This document shows positions 1-11,038 of a stretch of DNA of 64,000 nt, in pieces (positions within the stretch are counted from its first letter, which is position 1; each line of letters opens with the position of its first letter). Location of the stretch: contig OX453272.1 in assembly GCA_949710005.1 (NCBI GenBank), positions 1,395,696-1,459,695 of the forward strand. Direction: 5' to 3'. The position numbers were made by a program, and so were the translations under genes. Source of the stretch: Ricordea florida. Taxonomy: Eukaryota; Cnidaria; Anthozoa; Corallimorpharia; Ricordeidae. The notes below the pieces were generated by a model. It worked only from the letters and a program-made list of their open reading frames with translations, searched no databases and had not been told where the DNA came from.

Positions 1-986
1 CTGCAAATATAAATAGCTCTTTTAAGCATATATTACTTATGCTTTAGGATTTTTGATTAATAGTAATACTCCTACTTATTTTATATACAAAATGTGACAA
101 TGGCAATAATTTAACATATGTTACTTGCCCTTTACTTCAGGGAGCAACTTTTTTAAACAAAGCTCTTTGTACAAAAACTGGATAAGCTTTTTTTAATGGA
201 AAAACTTTGAACCTTATGGCAATGCACAGCCTCAACTGACAAAGCGTAAATGTAAGATCTGGGCCTGCGAACGGCATTTCTAAAGGCAAATGATATAAAG
301 TGCGGAAAAATTCGCCTGACCGAGTGGCGGTATCGCGTCTAACGTCTTTTGACCAATCACAAAACGAAAAGAATACTCTAAAGGTGGAAAGTCGAGCCTT
401 TTTTCCCTGTGTAAAAGGTTGATTTCAGTCATTTGGCATGCCACAATAATTTTTTTAATTTAAGTACACGAGTTTACACTTCTTTCCGAGATCAATTCTC
501 GACTGCGTAAGAAGAACTTCGGATGCGTGCTATACTAACAGTTGAATATAAAACTCAAAATAAATAAACCTTTTCCGCCTCAAAGTATCAGCTCAAGCAG
601 TGAATGAAGTGGTACCGGAAGCGATTTTAACTGCGCATGTGAAATATAATTTACAACGGAAAACGTATGGAGAATGAAACAATTCCAAGGAATCAAACAT
701 TACCTTTCCCTCGGAGAATATAATTTGCGACATTTCGTGACGTAAAGAGGCCTCTCTTTGACGTGATGTAGCTTAGGCGCTTTTCTTTGCAGCAAACATG
801 GAGTTATACCGTTGGTTACAGAGCTACTCGACACTTTTACTGTTTTGCGATATTCTCTTCTTTTGTACGAACGTAATTTTGTTTCTGGCTCTGGGAGTGA
901 AAATATTCAGTAAATTTTTAACGTTCTCCTTTCGGTGCCAAGCTCTTTCTACTTATGTCAATACAGTATGAAAACAGTTCTGCCAT
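1..986. other. 3' flank of the receptor gene, no gene recognised
   Basis: No convincing coding sequence. The stretch lies downstream of the minus-strand receptor stop codon at 987 and should hold its 3' untranslated region; I could not pick a poly(A) site with confidence. A 57-codon plus-strand ORF at 798-971 follows an acceptor-like tract (ctttgcag) but has no recognisable features beyond hydrophobicity. Confidence 0.4.
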
Positions 987-3954
987 TTACACTTCTTTGG
1001 TTTCAGTCTTTCGCTGCCATTTATCATCATTACTTTTACCTTCGGCTAAAGAATCCTGGGAAATAACGCTGAGCCTCATTTGCACTCCAGTCGGGTCCCA
1101 CTCGAGGCTGTACCGCTTGGCAGGATCAAGTCTAACTTGAACGCATTCAACATGGTCAGCAGATTCCCCATTCTTGCGCTCGGGTCCAGGACTAGGCAGA
1201 GGCGTTGGTGGAAGCTCAGGGATTGGCTTGGGGGGTGGAGGAGGAGGTGGAGGCATGACTTCGTCATCGCTGTACGCGCATGCGTATGTGGGGTCCCACT
1301 CCAAGCTTCCTTTGGACGCGCGAGATATTGTGGATGCTGAACTAATGCGGTTTTTTTGCTTGAGTCCAGTCGGCAACTCGGCCAGTTTATCGCTCTCCTC
1401 GAGCTTCGTTAGACGACGTGTTGGTGACAGAGGCGCAATGGCGTTGTCAGGGGGATTCGTCAGTTCGCTGTCCACACTTATCGCTGGATTTTCGTATATT
1501 CTCACCCTTCCGGGGTTTTTTAAGTCCGTAACTGGGAGATTCTGTTTTGATTTTTTCCTCTCTCTATTATTGATTTTGATTTTGGATTTTGGAGCGACTG
1601 GTTTGATAACCAAGAAAGTTGCCAGTCGTTCCCAGTCGCTTGATCTCGCGGGTTGCTTTGTAGATCCCTGACCAGTGCTTTCCGTTTCCTCGGGGCTAAC
1701 GGCTATCTTTGATGCGTTTGGTGAGGTGACATCCTCGTGAATTTCCAAGCCGTTGTCTCCTGCTTTGAACACCAGTACACCGTTTCGCTTTTCTTTGGAA
1801 CGATCCACATTTTTTTTCTCGCGTAGGCAGATAGGGGAAAGAGGTCGAAGAGGATTCGAATCACTCCTCGAATCCCTCGCCTCTTTTCCTTCTAGGAGCG
1901 ATTTGGAACGTTTTTGAGGCGGCTGAGTGCCTTTAGAATCGGCGTTAAGACTTCCTGGAACGCCGTCCAGAGTCTTCGGCCTCTTTCGAAGCTTAGGCGA
2001 AAGAACCCGAACAATGATGTCCCGCACGGGGCTCATTCGTCTATCTCGCCGATTGTTCTGGTTCTCATCTTGATTCGCGTGACCTTCTACAGTTTGGCCA
2101 CCGTCACAGCGGTCCAGGCAGACCTTAGAAAAAGAACGTTTATCCGTTTTTTCGTTTAATTCACTGTCAGATTTAATCAAAGAAAGCCTTGTCTTATAAT
2201 GTTGCATAAAACCTGTGGTTGGAGTTGACTTGCTAGGAGTTGTAGACGAAGCCTGGCTAGAAAGAGTTGAGTTCCCGTCATTCATTTTTGGAAGAGCATT
2301 TGGTGAGCTGAGAGACACACTTGGACATTCGCTGCTTAACCATGTGACGTTAGTATCGGAAGACATCGTGCCACAATCACTAACTCCTTCGTCTTGTGTC
2401 CGAGCGCCTCTCGTGGAAGTAGCCGGAGAGGAGGGTACCGAATGCAAGAGAACAACAGCATCTTCATGTCTAGAATTCGTCGGAGATTTATTAGTGATTA
2501 TAACAGCGCCTTCGGCTTTGGAAACTTCGGAGCCTCGACGCGGTACTACACCGTGTTTCAATTCGGTAACTGGCAAGATCTTCGTACATGTCTCGGTCCC
2601 CAAGGGAGTTTTGACCTCGACTACCGACACGCACTCGAGTGACTTCTTTGAGGGTAAAGGTCCTAATTCCAAATCCTTCTCGGATTCTTTGCTTTTCTCT
2701 GCCTTACAATCGTGATCCTTTAGTGGTTCTTTCTTACACGACAGAGCGCTGTAGAGATTCTCAAGGTGGTCATTGTCGAATGAATACAAAAACGTGTGTA
2801 AACAAGCGTTCAAAGACAGTGAGATGGCGATAGTTTGCATAGCGGAGGTCTCGGTTAAGATTCCTGGAACGGTGAACAGCATGACCGTATATGGCACCGC
2901 CCAACTCAGGAAAGTACATAGCACTAACAGAAACATGCGTACAGTGTTACGGTACTCAACACTTGCTGCTCTCATGGGATCTCTGTGTTTAGTTCGACAA
3001 AGCATGAACACATATAGGCAAATCAGTATAAAACACACACCAACAAGTAATAAATTCACTCCCTTATTAATGTCGCTGAAGGGTTTGTCGTTGTTAAACG
3101 TTGAACACAGATAGCCCCAGTTTCCCGTTTGGGTCCAAAGAACGACAGTAGCAATACTCGCAAATAACCAGCTCTCAACGACGTACCCCACTGCCCTACA
3201 TGTGTCAACATGCCGAGAAGATTTCAGTATGACAACCAACAGCCTCTCAACGGAGAGCAGAGCAAGCGACAGAATGACGACCATGAGCCCGATGTTTTTG
3301 ATTATGAACAGCGGTACACAAAGTTTACCTTCCCATCGTGCTTGGCTGCAACCGGACGAGCTGTCGTAAGTGACAGTATCGGAGACAGTTACTATGACAA
3401 TGTGGATTCCTATGAGAATGTTACCTAGCAACAGGTTCATAACGAAGATACACAAAGGAGTTCGACGTACTTCGCTATTACAAAACAATGTAAACAGTAC
3501 AAGTAAATTCGAAGAAACGGCGAGAAGGCCAAAGGTCCACAAAGCCAATTTGACGGCCGTGTTGTCACCTATCATTCCAGGTCCACAAGTGCTATTGTGC
3601 ATACTTGAAACCATGCAATTACCCTGTTGTCCTGTCTTTTTATTTCTGCAAGTCGCCAGTACGCATGACTTCTTAGGAAATGGCGACATCTCCATCACGT
3701 CTTCCTCAATATCGACGACTTCACTGCAGATAGGGTACCGTGAGTCCAAGCATTCTTCCCTAGGCTTTTTGTAGAAGTTGCAATGTATATTTTCGTGTTG
3801 CCGGTCAATGGATACATTGACTGTGTGTGATCTATTCAAAAGCCCTTTAGGAAGATTGTCAAGATGGTTTCCGTCAAGACGGACCACTTTCAAAGCAGGA
3901 AGATTCTTGAAAACGTCTTTCTCCAGCACGAGCTCACCATTGTTCTGTAAATAT
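987..3954 (-). CDS. LRR-containing 7TM receptor (LGR/relaxin-receptor-like), terminal exon
   Basis: This is the last coding exon of a rhodopsin-type GPCR with a leucine-rich ectodomain. It opens after a good acceptor (ctctgcag, minus strand) at 3954 in the phase left by the upstream 72-bp exons; the Met at 3929 is internal. It encodes the final LRR (LVLEKDVFKNLPALKVVRL, then DGNHL), a short Cys-containing hinge, and seven hydrophobic helices from TM1 (LALWTFGLLAVSSNLLVLF) through TM3, which ends in ERLLVV in place of DRY, to TM7. A very long cytoplasmic tail of about 550 residues follows. The tail is Ser/Thr/basic-rich, has a run of eight prolines, and carries two copies of SLEWDPT (1287-1307 and 1089-1109). 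LGR-type receptors usually bind glycoprotein-hormone-like or relaxin-like ligands at the cell surface; the ligand here is unknown. The four joined exons predict about 1,087 residues from the Met at 7773. Confidence 0.88.
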
Positions 3955-4753
3955 CTGCAGAGAAAAGATTTCAGCTTTTAATGGGAGAAATAAGCTTCAA
4001 AAAAATTGTTCAGCCAACACTCAATTAGTCCAGCGAGCGTTCATTTGCCCGTTTCTCTAAGGCCCGGTAAATTACTGAGCCAGGAAAGCTATTTTACAAT
4101 GACAATATTTAAAACGGGAATTATAATTTGTAGGCTCTTAAGCCAACTTACACGTAGGGCTGGTTTGTTTGAAGAGAACTACATAAACATTCGAAAGACC
4201 AACACTTGAAAATGGAGTTCCGGGCCCGTAAAGTGATCGGCACCTTCAATAAATGGGCTCCAGGTCTCAAATCATTGTCATAAAACCACAACGTTTTACT
4301 CTGGTCAATCATAAAAGATGCTCACAGTCCAACACACGTCGTCAGTACTGAGCGGAAGAAAACAGGCCAGAGCTAGCTACGATCGATTTCAGTTTCACTT
4401 CTGATTGGCTGAGAAAGTGGCGTGAGTTTCATTAGCCAATCACGTAACGGTGGTTGGAAACTGAACCAAGAAATGGCAAAACTAGTTTTAATGAAGGGAA
4501 CGATTGAGGGGAGTCGTTAGATCCGTTTGAACACCACCACCCATGCCATCTAACATTTCCTAGAAATTCCGGGCCAAAACGTCACCTCTATAAGCAGCTT
4601 ATTGTATCAGAAGTCCTTTTTACACACTGCATTGTACTGTGCATCGTCACGTTACTTATTATTCCCGCTGCTTTAAGGCGAACCACCTCTAGCACATGTC
4701 AGTATAGGAAGAGAAACCGTTATGTCGGAAACTAAATAAGCAAAGATACTCAC

Positions 4754-4825
4754 AGTTCTTGTAAATTGCGAAGTCCACGGAAAGACTGCTTTGATAGAAA
4801 TCGGATGGAATTGTTGGCGAGCGAC
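4754..4825 (-). CDS. LRR exon of the 7TM receptor
   Basis: A 72-bp exon, exactly one 24-residue leucine-rich repeat (SLANNSIRFLSKQSFRGL, then RNLQEL). On the minus strand it is bounded by acceptor gcgtttcag and donor gtgagtatc. It enters and leaves in phase 2, like the other LRR exon, which is the known exon pattern of LGR-family ectodomains. It is too short to appear in simple ORF scans. Confidence 0.85.
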
Positions 4826-4990
4826 CTGAAACGCAAATGCGAAACCCCAAATTGATACAGAATTTGTATAGGTAATCAAATGATTTGGAGTTCATTTAGA
4901 GTAAATAAGTACGATCCTGTATGCGAAATTCACGAGTGCTCATTCCAAATTACCCTACGACATTTGATTACTTGTTTTAAATAACATACA

Positions 4991-5077
4991 TGCAGAAATT
5001 TAATTTCAAATTTAATTTCAAATTTCTGCACTATACATGCAGAAATTTAATTTCAAATTTAATTTCAAATTTCTGCA
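4991..5077. repeat. Twin 40-bp AT-rich hairpins in a receptor intron
   Basis: Two almost identical 40-bp inverted repeats, 4991-5030 and 5038-5077, set 47 bp apart. Each has arms TGCAGAAATTT / AAATTTCTGCA around the core AATTTCAAATTTAATTTC. Confidence 0.8.
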
Positions 5078-5558
5078 CTCAATTTCAACTTTCCGGACAG
5101 TTTAGGATTAACTGACCTGCTCCTAACCAATCAGTGCGTTGCCTGTATATTATTAACTCACTAAATGTCTCAATAACAAAATACTTGAACCTGATTGGTT
5201 CTTAACAGCCCTTATTTCTTGCTTAATTTGGCTGGCGCACCACCAAAGTCACCGATTCGACTTTATAAGAAGCTTGTAACTGGACAGGTAAAATCGGCCA
5301 GTAAAACAGCCAATTAAAATCAAGCACTAAACGCTACTATCCAATAAAACTTAACAACCCAGCCCATGCTAGCCAATCAAAATCAAGGGAATTTTACGTG
5401 ATCAGATTGCCCCACTTCAGCTTGAGAACCTTGGCCAACACTCTGAAGTACGGTCGGTTTGTAAAAGGGCAGCCTAATACGGTTAGCCATTCACGCACTG
5501 CACGCGGCTGGTCTAACAGATTTTAAAATTATCACAAAGAAAAAAAAATGATCCTAAC

Positions 5559-5630
5559 AGATATCGGAGCGATGTGAAGTTCTCAAACGTCCCAGGCGGA
5601 ATTCTCTCGATACCATCGGATGATAAATCC
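5559..5630 (-). CDS. LRR exon of the 7TM receptor
   Basis: A 72-bp exon encoding one LRR (DLSSDGIERIPPGTFENF, then TSLRYL). Minus-strand acceptor is gtttctag and donor is gttaggatc. Phase 2 at both ends lets it join the upstream LRRNT exon and the downstream LRR exon without a shift. Confidence 0.83.
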
Positions 5631-5814
5631 CTAGAAACAAGAAAAGAATAAACAAGGAATTAAAAACAAAGCTAAAACAAGCATAAAAAGATCACAAAAA
5701 CGGCTAAACACACACAAAAAACAAGGGAACCAACGCACACTTCTGGTATGGCTAAATTCACTGATCAGAATAAAAATTAAAGTATACTGTACATATAGTG
5801 CAAAAGTACACTGC

Positions 5815-6300
5815 ATGGTACTGTTCAGTTCCTTTCCACAGAATGGTTACACTGCATGGTTTGATCTAGTGATCAAAAAGTTCGAACCACACACTGCTTA
5901 ACAGAACAAACAGTACCACAGTACAGTAATGTTCATGGTTTGGTCCACAGGTGAAAAAGTTGGAAATACACTGTATAGTAAAGCAAACATTACCACGGCA
6001 CAGTGCTGTTTTGCAGCTTTCTGTAGGATAGTCGCATTCATGATGGTTTCACATTCACAGATAATAATGTAAGAATCACATTCTACAATCACACGAACAG
6101 TATAACACCACAGTACTGTGGTGTTGTACTGTTCGTGTTTTTCGGTAATAAACAAACAGCCTTACAGGAAGGTACTGTCACTGTTCAGTTTCTTTCCAGA
6201 GAATGGCACCTTTGCATGGTTTGATTCACAAATAAAAAGGTTAGAACCGCAAACTGTATAGTCAAACAAACGTAATGGTACCAGAGTTTCGAGTCATCAG
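5815..6300. repeat. Diverged copies of the 106-bp repeat family
   Basis: Contains several degenerate units with the signatures ACACTGCATGGTTTGAT, AAACAGTACCACAGTACAGT and GAAAAAGTTNGAA that define the array at 22.3-24.0 kb. They lie in the third intron region of the receptor gene and include a 48-bp palindrome at 6091-6138. Confidence 0.7.
6091..6138. repeat. 48-bp spacerless palindrome
   Basis: The two 24-base halves, 6091-6114 and 6115-6138, are reverse complements with a single mismatch and no spacer; the centre is CAGTACTG. It lies in degenerate 106-bp repeat sequence. Confidence 0.85.
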
Positions 6301-7621
6301 ATACACTGACTCCTATTTATTGTGTTCAAGCTTCGTTTATGCTGGTAACAACCGTTTAAAAAAAGAGATAGTTAATACTTACAGGCAGTATTTTTAGATT
6401 TTTGCGGTAAAAGAAATTAAAAAGCACGTTTCGCGTAAAGCGAAAACAATAAAATTTGTTTGCAGAGTTTAATAGGCATTTTTATGTTTTCTCTGGTCTA
6501 CTTAAAGTGAGACAAACTTGTGATAATATTATTCTTGTGTCTAAGCACGTTCGTTTAGTGATAAGCGTAGAATAAACACTCGCGAAATGCAAACTCTTTG
6601 TTACGTAACAGTATACGGCTGACAAGGAAATTGCCTGACGGACAAAAAAAACAAAGTGATGATAAAGGGGAAATTCCCGCCATTATAAAGAAAAACAATG
6701 AAATAAGCTTGGAAAATATCGAAACAAAACCGTACTATTGGCTGAGAATTATTATGAAAAGTACGCTTCGCTTGGTACCCTAGTTCTAAACTGAATTCTT
6801 CGTTTTGTTAAGGATTGCAAGATAATACGCCTTAAAATCAACAAGAGATTTATTGTTCGATAAATAGACAAAGTTCCAATAGTATTCTCATCCTTTCCAG
6901 TCTTGTTTTCGATTCATTTTTTTAAGTTCAAATGTATTTCCAAGTCATAACACGCTTTTTTTCGTGCAAATGAGAAACAAACTTCAGACAGTCTGTCAGA
7001 AACATCTGGGGGGTATTCAAGATGGGATAAGGCGGAACTATTTTAATTAAAATAGATTTGTCGGTTGTTCATTCAACAAAACACAGCTGTGTGGCCCTAA
7101 ATGTTAAACGATTCTTTCATAATGTCATGTTAAGGTTTGGGGATGTACTCCTGCCAAGTGTAGATAAGAAAGTTAGTTTCGTCTTAAGCGAGAAAACATA
7201 TGACTTAACCCGCTGCCTTCAAAGTTGTCACACCTACAAGCGGACACTTACCTACGCGCGACACTGCGAAATTTTATTTAACTCTCCATCATTGATTTCC
7301 CTTTTAATTAAGAAAGGGCTAAATATTGCAACGGGTTTAACTGAGAAATCTTTTTCTTTATTAAATGGGGAAGAACTTCTTGTAACTAAATGATGACGAT
7401 GGTAGATGTTTCACTTGGCGAACTTGGCAGTGATGAAAAACTAGTACATCTTTCTCACAATAAGAACCATGTGCTAGTTTTTCAGCACTGTCAATAGTCA
7501 AAACAAAGGAAATCCCAATAGTTCGGACGCTCTATCACTGCGCTGTAGGAGACTAGTGGGAGAAAGACACTCCATGGAAAGCTCTTATAAATTACACTGT
7601 TGAAGGCAGTCTACTACTTAC

Positions 7622-7830
7622 AGTCTTGTGATGTTAGAGGGCAGAATTTTTTTCAGAATTTCCAGGTCTTTCACAAAGCATCTGATCGTTTTATCGCACT
7701 TGCACTGTCTTGGACAAGCCAAAGCCACGCTCACAGCCACATTCAGTAGGAGCAAGGCCAAAAGGGAATTCATATTGCGTGCTGTGGTCCGATCCAAGGA
7801 TACACTTAGCTGTTTTGAGAGAAAATTCAA
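7622..7830 (-). CDS. First coding exon of the 7TM receptor: signal peptide and LRRNT cap
   Basis: Encodes a hydrophobic signal peptide (MNSLLALLLLNVAVSVALA) followed by an LRR N-terminal cap with CPRQCKC, a further Cys, and NITRL. The exon ends at a strong donor (gtaagtag, minus strand), leaving two bases of a Leu codon that the 5630-5559 exon completes. Two in-frame start codons exist, at 7830 and 7773; I prefer 7773 because it places the signal peptide at the N-terminus. With this exon the ectodomain has only about four LRRs, far fewer than vertebrate LGRs. Confidence 0.8.
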
Positions 7831-10072
7831 CGTGAGCCGTATAAAAACACGACACCAACTAGGCTCGCGTGAGATCAGGACGGATTATGAGCTAACCGAT
7901 TGGCATTTCACGGTGATATGTCATATCAAACTAACTAAAATTATGATCTTTAGAAAGATAACTCGGAGACAGGATCATGCCTTCATATATCTGTTCGACG
8001 AAGCCTGCTAAAGCTGCGAAAGCGACGAAAAACCCATCTAAGTTTGGAAAGCCATTTCTTACCACGTTGGTTGTAAATCGGTTTATCCCGACCGAACGGT
8101 GTTTTAATGATAACTTAATGCCTGAAATTAGAGCCTTTTATGTATCGTTCCATGATTGTGTCTATCAAAGGGGGGATATAACGCCAACCAAAGCCAATTT
8201 TAAAACAGCTGATGCACAGGACCAAAAAAACTGAGAACCCGAGACGACCTCTATGTGGAACGAAGACAACTCGATCACAGAACAGCTGGGCGCATGTCGT
8301 GAATCATGTGTTCCACAAACATGTATCATTATCTTGCGTTTTTCGGCTAAAAGAGCTGCCAAATTCAAGATTGCGAGGCGAGGCATTACTAAACGCGAAC
8401 TGATAAGTTTCGTGTGAGCACTAATAGAATAAGAATAGAATAGTAATAGAATAATGTTACTTGTTTTCGCGGGACTAAATTTCGCGGCAGTTTCCAAAAA
8501 CTCGCGAAGTTACATTCCCGCGAAAAGAGTTCTCGCGAAAACTAACTACGCAAATCAATTTGGGCTCCTGCGAGGACCCATTTGAAGAAATAGACAATGT
8601 GACTCTTCTTTGTTGCAAAGGATCATGTCAAACTGTGCACAGTTTTTTCTTGTTATAAGGTTTTGTTCAGTGTAATGGAAACTATCGATCAAAACTAAAA
8701 TCGGTCGTGCATATTCTGATACTATTTGCCGATGGAGATCAGTACTTTGACACAGTTTTCGCGCAATTTTGTTCCCTGATAATGCATTTTTTGATAAATC
8801 GCGAGATTTAAGTTCCGCGAAATATGTCCGCTCCATTTTCGCGAAATTGGGGTAAATTACGACAGAGTTCAACCAAAAATACGCAGTTAACAAACTAATG
8901 GCATTTTTATTTTTACTCACAAGCGTTTTTAGTTTCAGGACAGCCTTTAACCAAACTCATACACATTCGCAAATGTGCACGCTCTTCTACGCGATAAAAG
9001 CTTGCGTTTTTTTTTTCTTTAAGGCGGCCTTGCAAAAACTAGTTGAACAGGCGGTGTTGTTTGTTTATTGTTGTGAAATGTGAAAGCCAGCTTTCATGAC
9101 ACGCCAGTTAAGTACGCCAAGGCCAACATGTTAAACTAAGTTTGGCGGTAGGAAAATAAGTAAAACTGAAGTAATATTTCTAGTATCAAAAGTTTACCAA
9201 CTATTTTGACTTCACTATCGTAGCTAAAACAGAATTTACTCTTAAACTGATTATTTTAACTGCGTCTTATCAGTAAAAATGTCAATAAAAACTGTTTGCT
9301 GGAAATTAACAGCAACCCGTGCGTGACAGTAAGTATACTTTGGCAGCGGTTAATGGCTGCAACCTATCAGAAAATTTAAGATCGTTACAAATTTGAGAGT
9401 GTAAACTCATTTCTTCTTAAAATATTGACTGAAATTTTCCTAATGAGTTAAGAATATACCCACCAATGTTTCATTATCTCTCTAAGTATTATATTTCTGT
9501 AATTGTTGATTATGTAAGCTTTGTTGTGCAAAGCAAGATGGAGCCTAAGAGCGGCTTTTCTTTGCAATGGAACGCATTCATTACGTCACCCTGATTATAC
9601 AGTTTTAAGGGGGATGTTAAGAAAAAGAAAATCGGTTTTTCTCTATTAAGTCTCCATTTGTTGGTTTTGTTTCTCCTGTAGTAAAAGCTTTACCTTAAAC
9701 CTTGTTACCCTTAAATTGGAAGGCGATTTTTAAAGTGCCATTTCGATTTCCACCATAAAACATCACGGAGTGTTAGGCGGGAACTATCTCTACTTCTGCC
9801 GTCATTTCGGAAACTTGTAATTTAAAAACCTGTTTGAATCACTTCAAATATTATGAAGGAAAACACAGCTTAGCAATAATTAAATTACATCGCATCAGTA
9901 TTTAAAAGGTGCCATCAATTTTGCAATTTTTTCCGCTGTGCCTTAAGAAAACCTGCATTCTTAAATCAGATAATATAGAACAATGTAAGAAAGCCTTAAG
10001 TCTTATGTTAAGAATTGTTCTCACTATAACCACACAGAAGCAAATTCTTCACAGTTCGGTCAGGTATAAGCT
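7831..10072. other. Upstream of the receptor, no gene recognised
   Basis: Should contain the receptor promoter and 5' untranslated region. ORFs here (for example minus 8165-8497 and 8555-8920) lack domains or splice support. Repeated CGCGAAAA-like words occur at 8470-8850. I see nothing else definite. Confidence 0.4.
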
Positions 10073-10414
10073 TCACTTAACTTGGACATTCGCCGTTTGA
10101 AACACAGCTTGGATGTCGGACAAGAAACTAGCATCGTCGATTCGTCTTCGAGTTTCTCTTTGCTTTTTAGCAAGTATTCTTGCAAAGGTAACTGCAAAGA
10201 TAACTGCGTTTCGTGCTCTTCTTATCACCGACTCCGATAATCCTCGAAGATAATCAGTTGGAATAACAAACCTTTCAGACTTACTTTGATAACTTTCACG
10301 TTTTGGGCCACGTTTCGAGCACAATAACTCCCTGTTAGAATTTTTCTCGTCTGTAAGGGACACGCACATTGGAATGCATTCCAACATCTGCAGCAGCGCA
10401 CATATGAGCACCAT
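10073..10414 (-). CDS. Hypothetical small secreted protein (weak)
   Basis: I do not recognise this protein. A 113-residue reading frame starts with a plausible signal peptide (MVLICALLQMLECIPMCVS) just after an acceptor-like sequence on the minus strand (gttttaggaac), so an upstream non-coding exon is possible. After the signal peptide there is CSKRGPKR, a dibasic-rich stretch, and a helical C-terminal half rich in Arg and Ala (SESVIRRARNAVIFAVTFAR). The longer frame to 10489 would put the hydrophobic segment inside the protein. In this AT-rich setting a clean frame of this length is suggestive but could be chance. Confidence 0.3.
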   Translation of the reverse strand: MVLICALLQMLECIPMCVSLTDEKNSNRELLCSKRGPKRESYQSKSERFVIPTDYLRGLSESVIRRARNAVIFAVTFARILAKKQRETRRRIDDASFLSDIQAVFQTANVQVK

Positions 10415-10875
10415 AATCAAGTTCCTAAAACCCAAAACAACACGACCTTCAGGGCTGAAGTCTCTCTTGTTCGCAGTCCTTATTAACAACTTTTTGAGCC
10501 GAAGTGCATCGAGTTTAGTTAAATGTAATTACCTGATTTATACGACGAGACACTATCAAGATTAAAAGTCTTTTAACAGAAGAAACATGATTTTTTTATC
10601 ATCGCTTGTCGCAAACATCCGTTTTGGCGCCATCCTTTATCATAGACAACTGACTTAAAATGGACAACTGGACACATTTTTTGTCTACAAAAAGATTAAG
10701 CAAATTCTGCGGGATTCATTTATAAACTGAGAAGGAAAATTGTGGGATTGTGCCAACCTTTCAACGAGTTCCGAACCCTACCCTATGAAATTCGTTGAGA
10801 TGAAACTGGCTTGCAGTACATTTTTAGTGTTTGATACTCTTTGACCATTTTCCGTGACGAACGCCAAAGATATAC

Positions 10876-11038
10876 TTCTTACTAACCGAGTTCGAGGTCC
10901 GTACTGTAAGTTACGGACCGAGTTTTTTCTGCTCAGATCTATGGCCCAAGCGCGAAGCGCGCGGGCCATAAATACAAAAGCGGAAAAGACGAGGATCCGT
11001 AACTTACAGTACGGACCGAGAAAACGAGGTTTGTAAGA
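10876..11038. mobile_element. Fold-back/MITE-like element
   Basis: Imperfect inverted repeat: CTTACTAACCGAG...GTCCGTACTGTAAGTTACGG at the left matches the reverse complement of the right side around 10991-11038. Each arm also contains its own hairpin GGTCCGTA/TACGGACC. The centre is a GC-rich palindromic word (GCGCGAAGCGCGC). No transposase; non-autonomous by inference. Confidence 0.6.

Noticed and set aside
798-971. A 57-codon hydrophobic plus-strand ORF after an acceptor-like tract
   Set aside because: Too short, no partner exon, and it lies in the expected 3' region of the receptor gene.
1174-1671. A 165-residue plus-strand ORF (and others at 2215-2715 and 3370-3774) opposite the receptor
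   Set aside because: Antisense shadows of the receptor exon, which has a clear 7TM domain.
4146-4208. A possible short minus-strand exon before donor gtaagttgg
   Set aside because: It has splice-like ends, but its peptide does not look like an LRR and the receptor exons join in phase without it.
6375-6440. Strong donor-like gtaagtatt on the minus strand with KNLKILP upstream
   Set aside because: No acceptor at the expected 72-bp distance and the rest is not an LRR.
7058-7393. A 111-residue plus-strand ORF in the third receptor intron
   Set aside because: No recognisable domain, no signals, opposite strand to the gene; likely chance.
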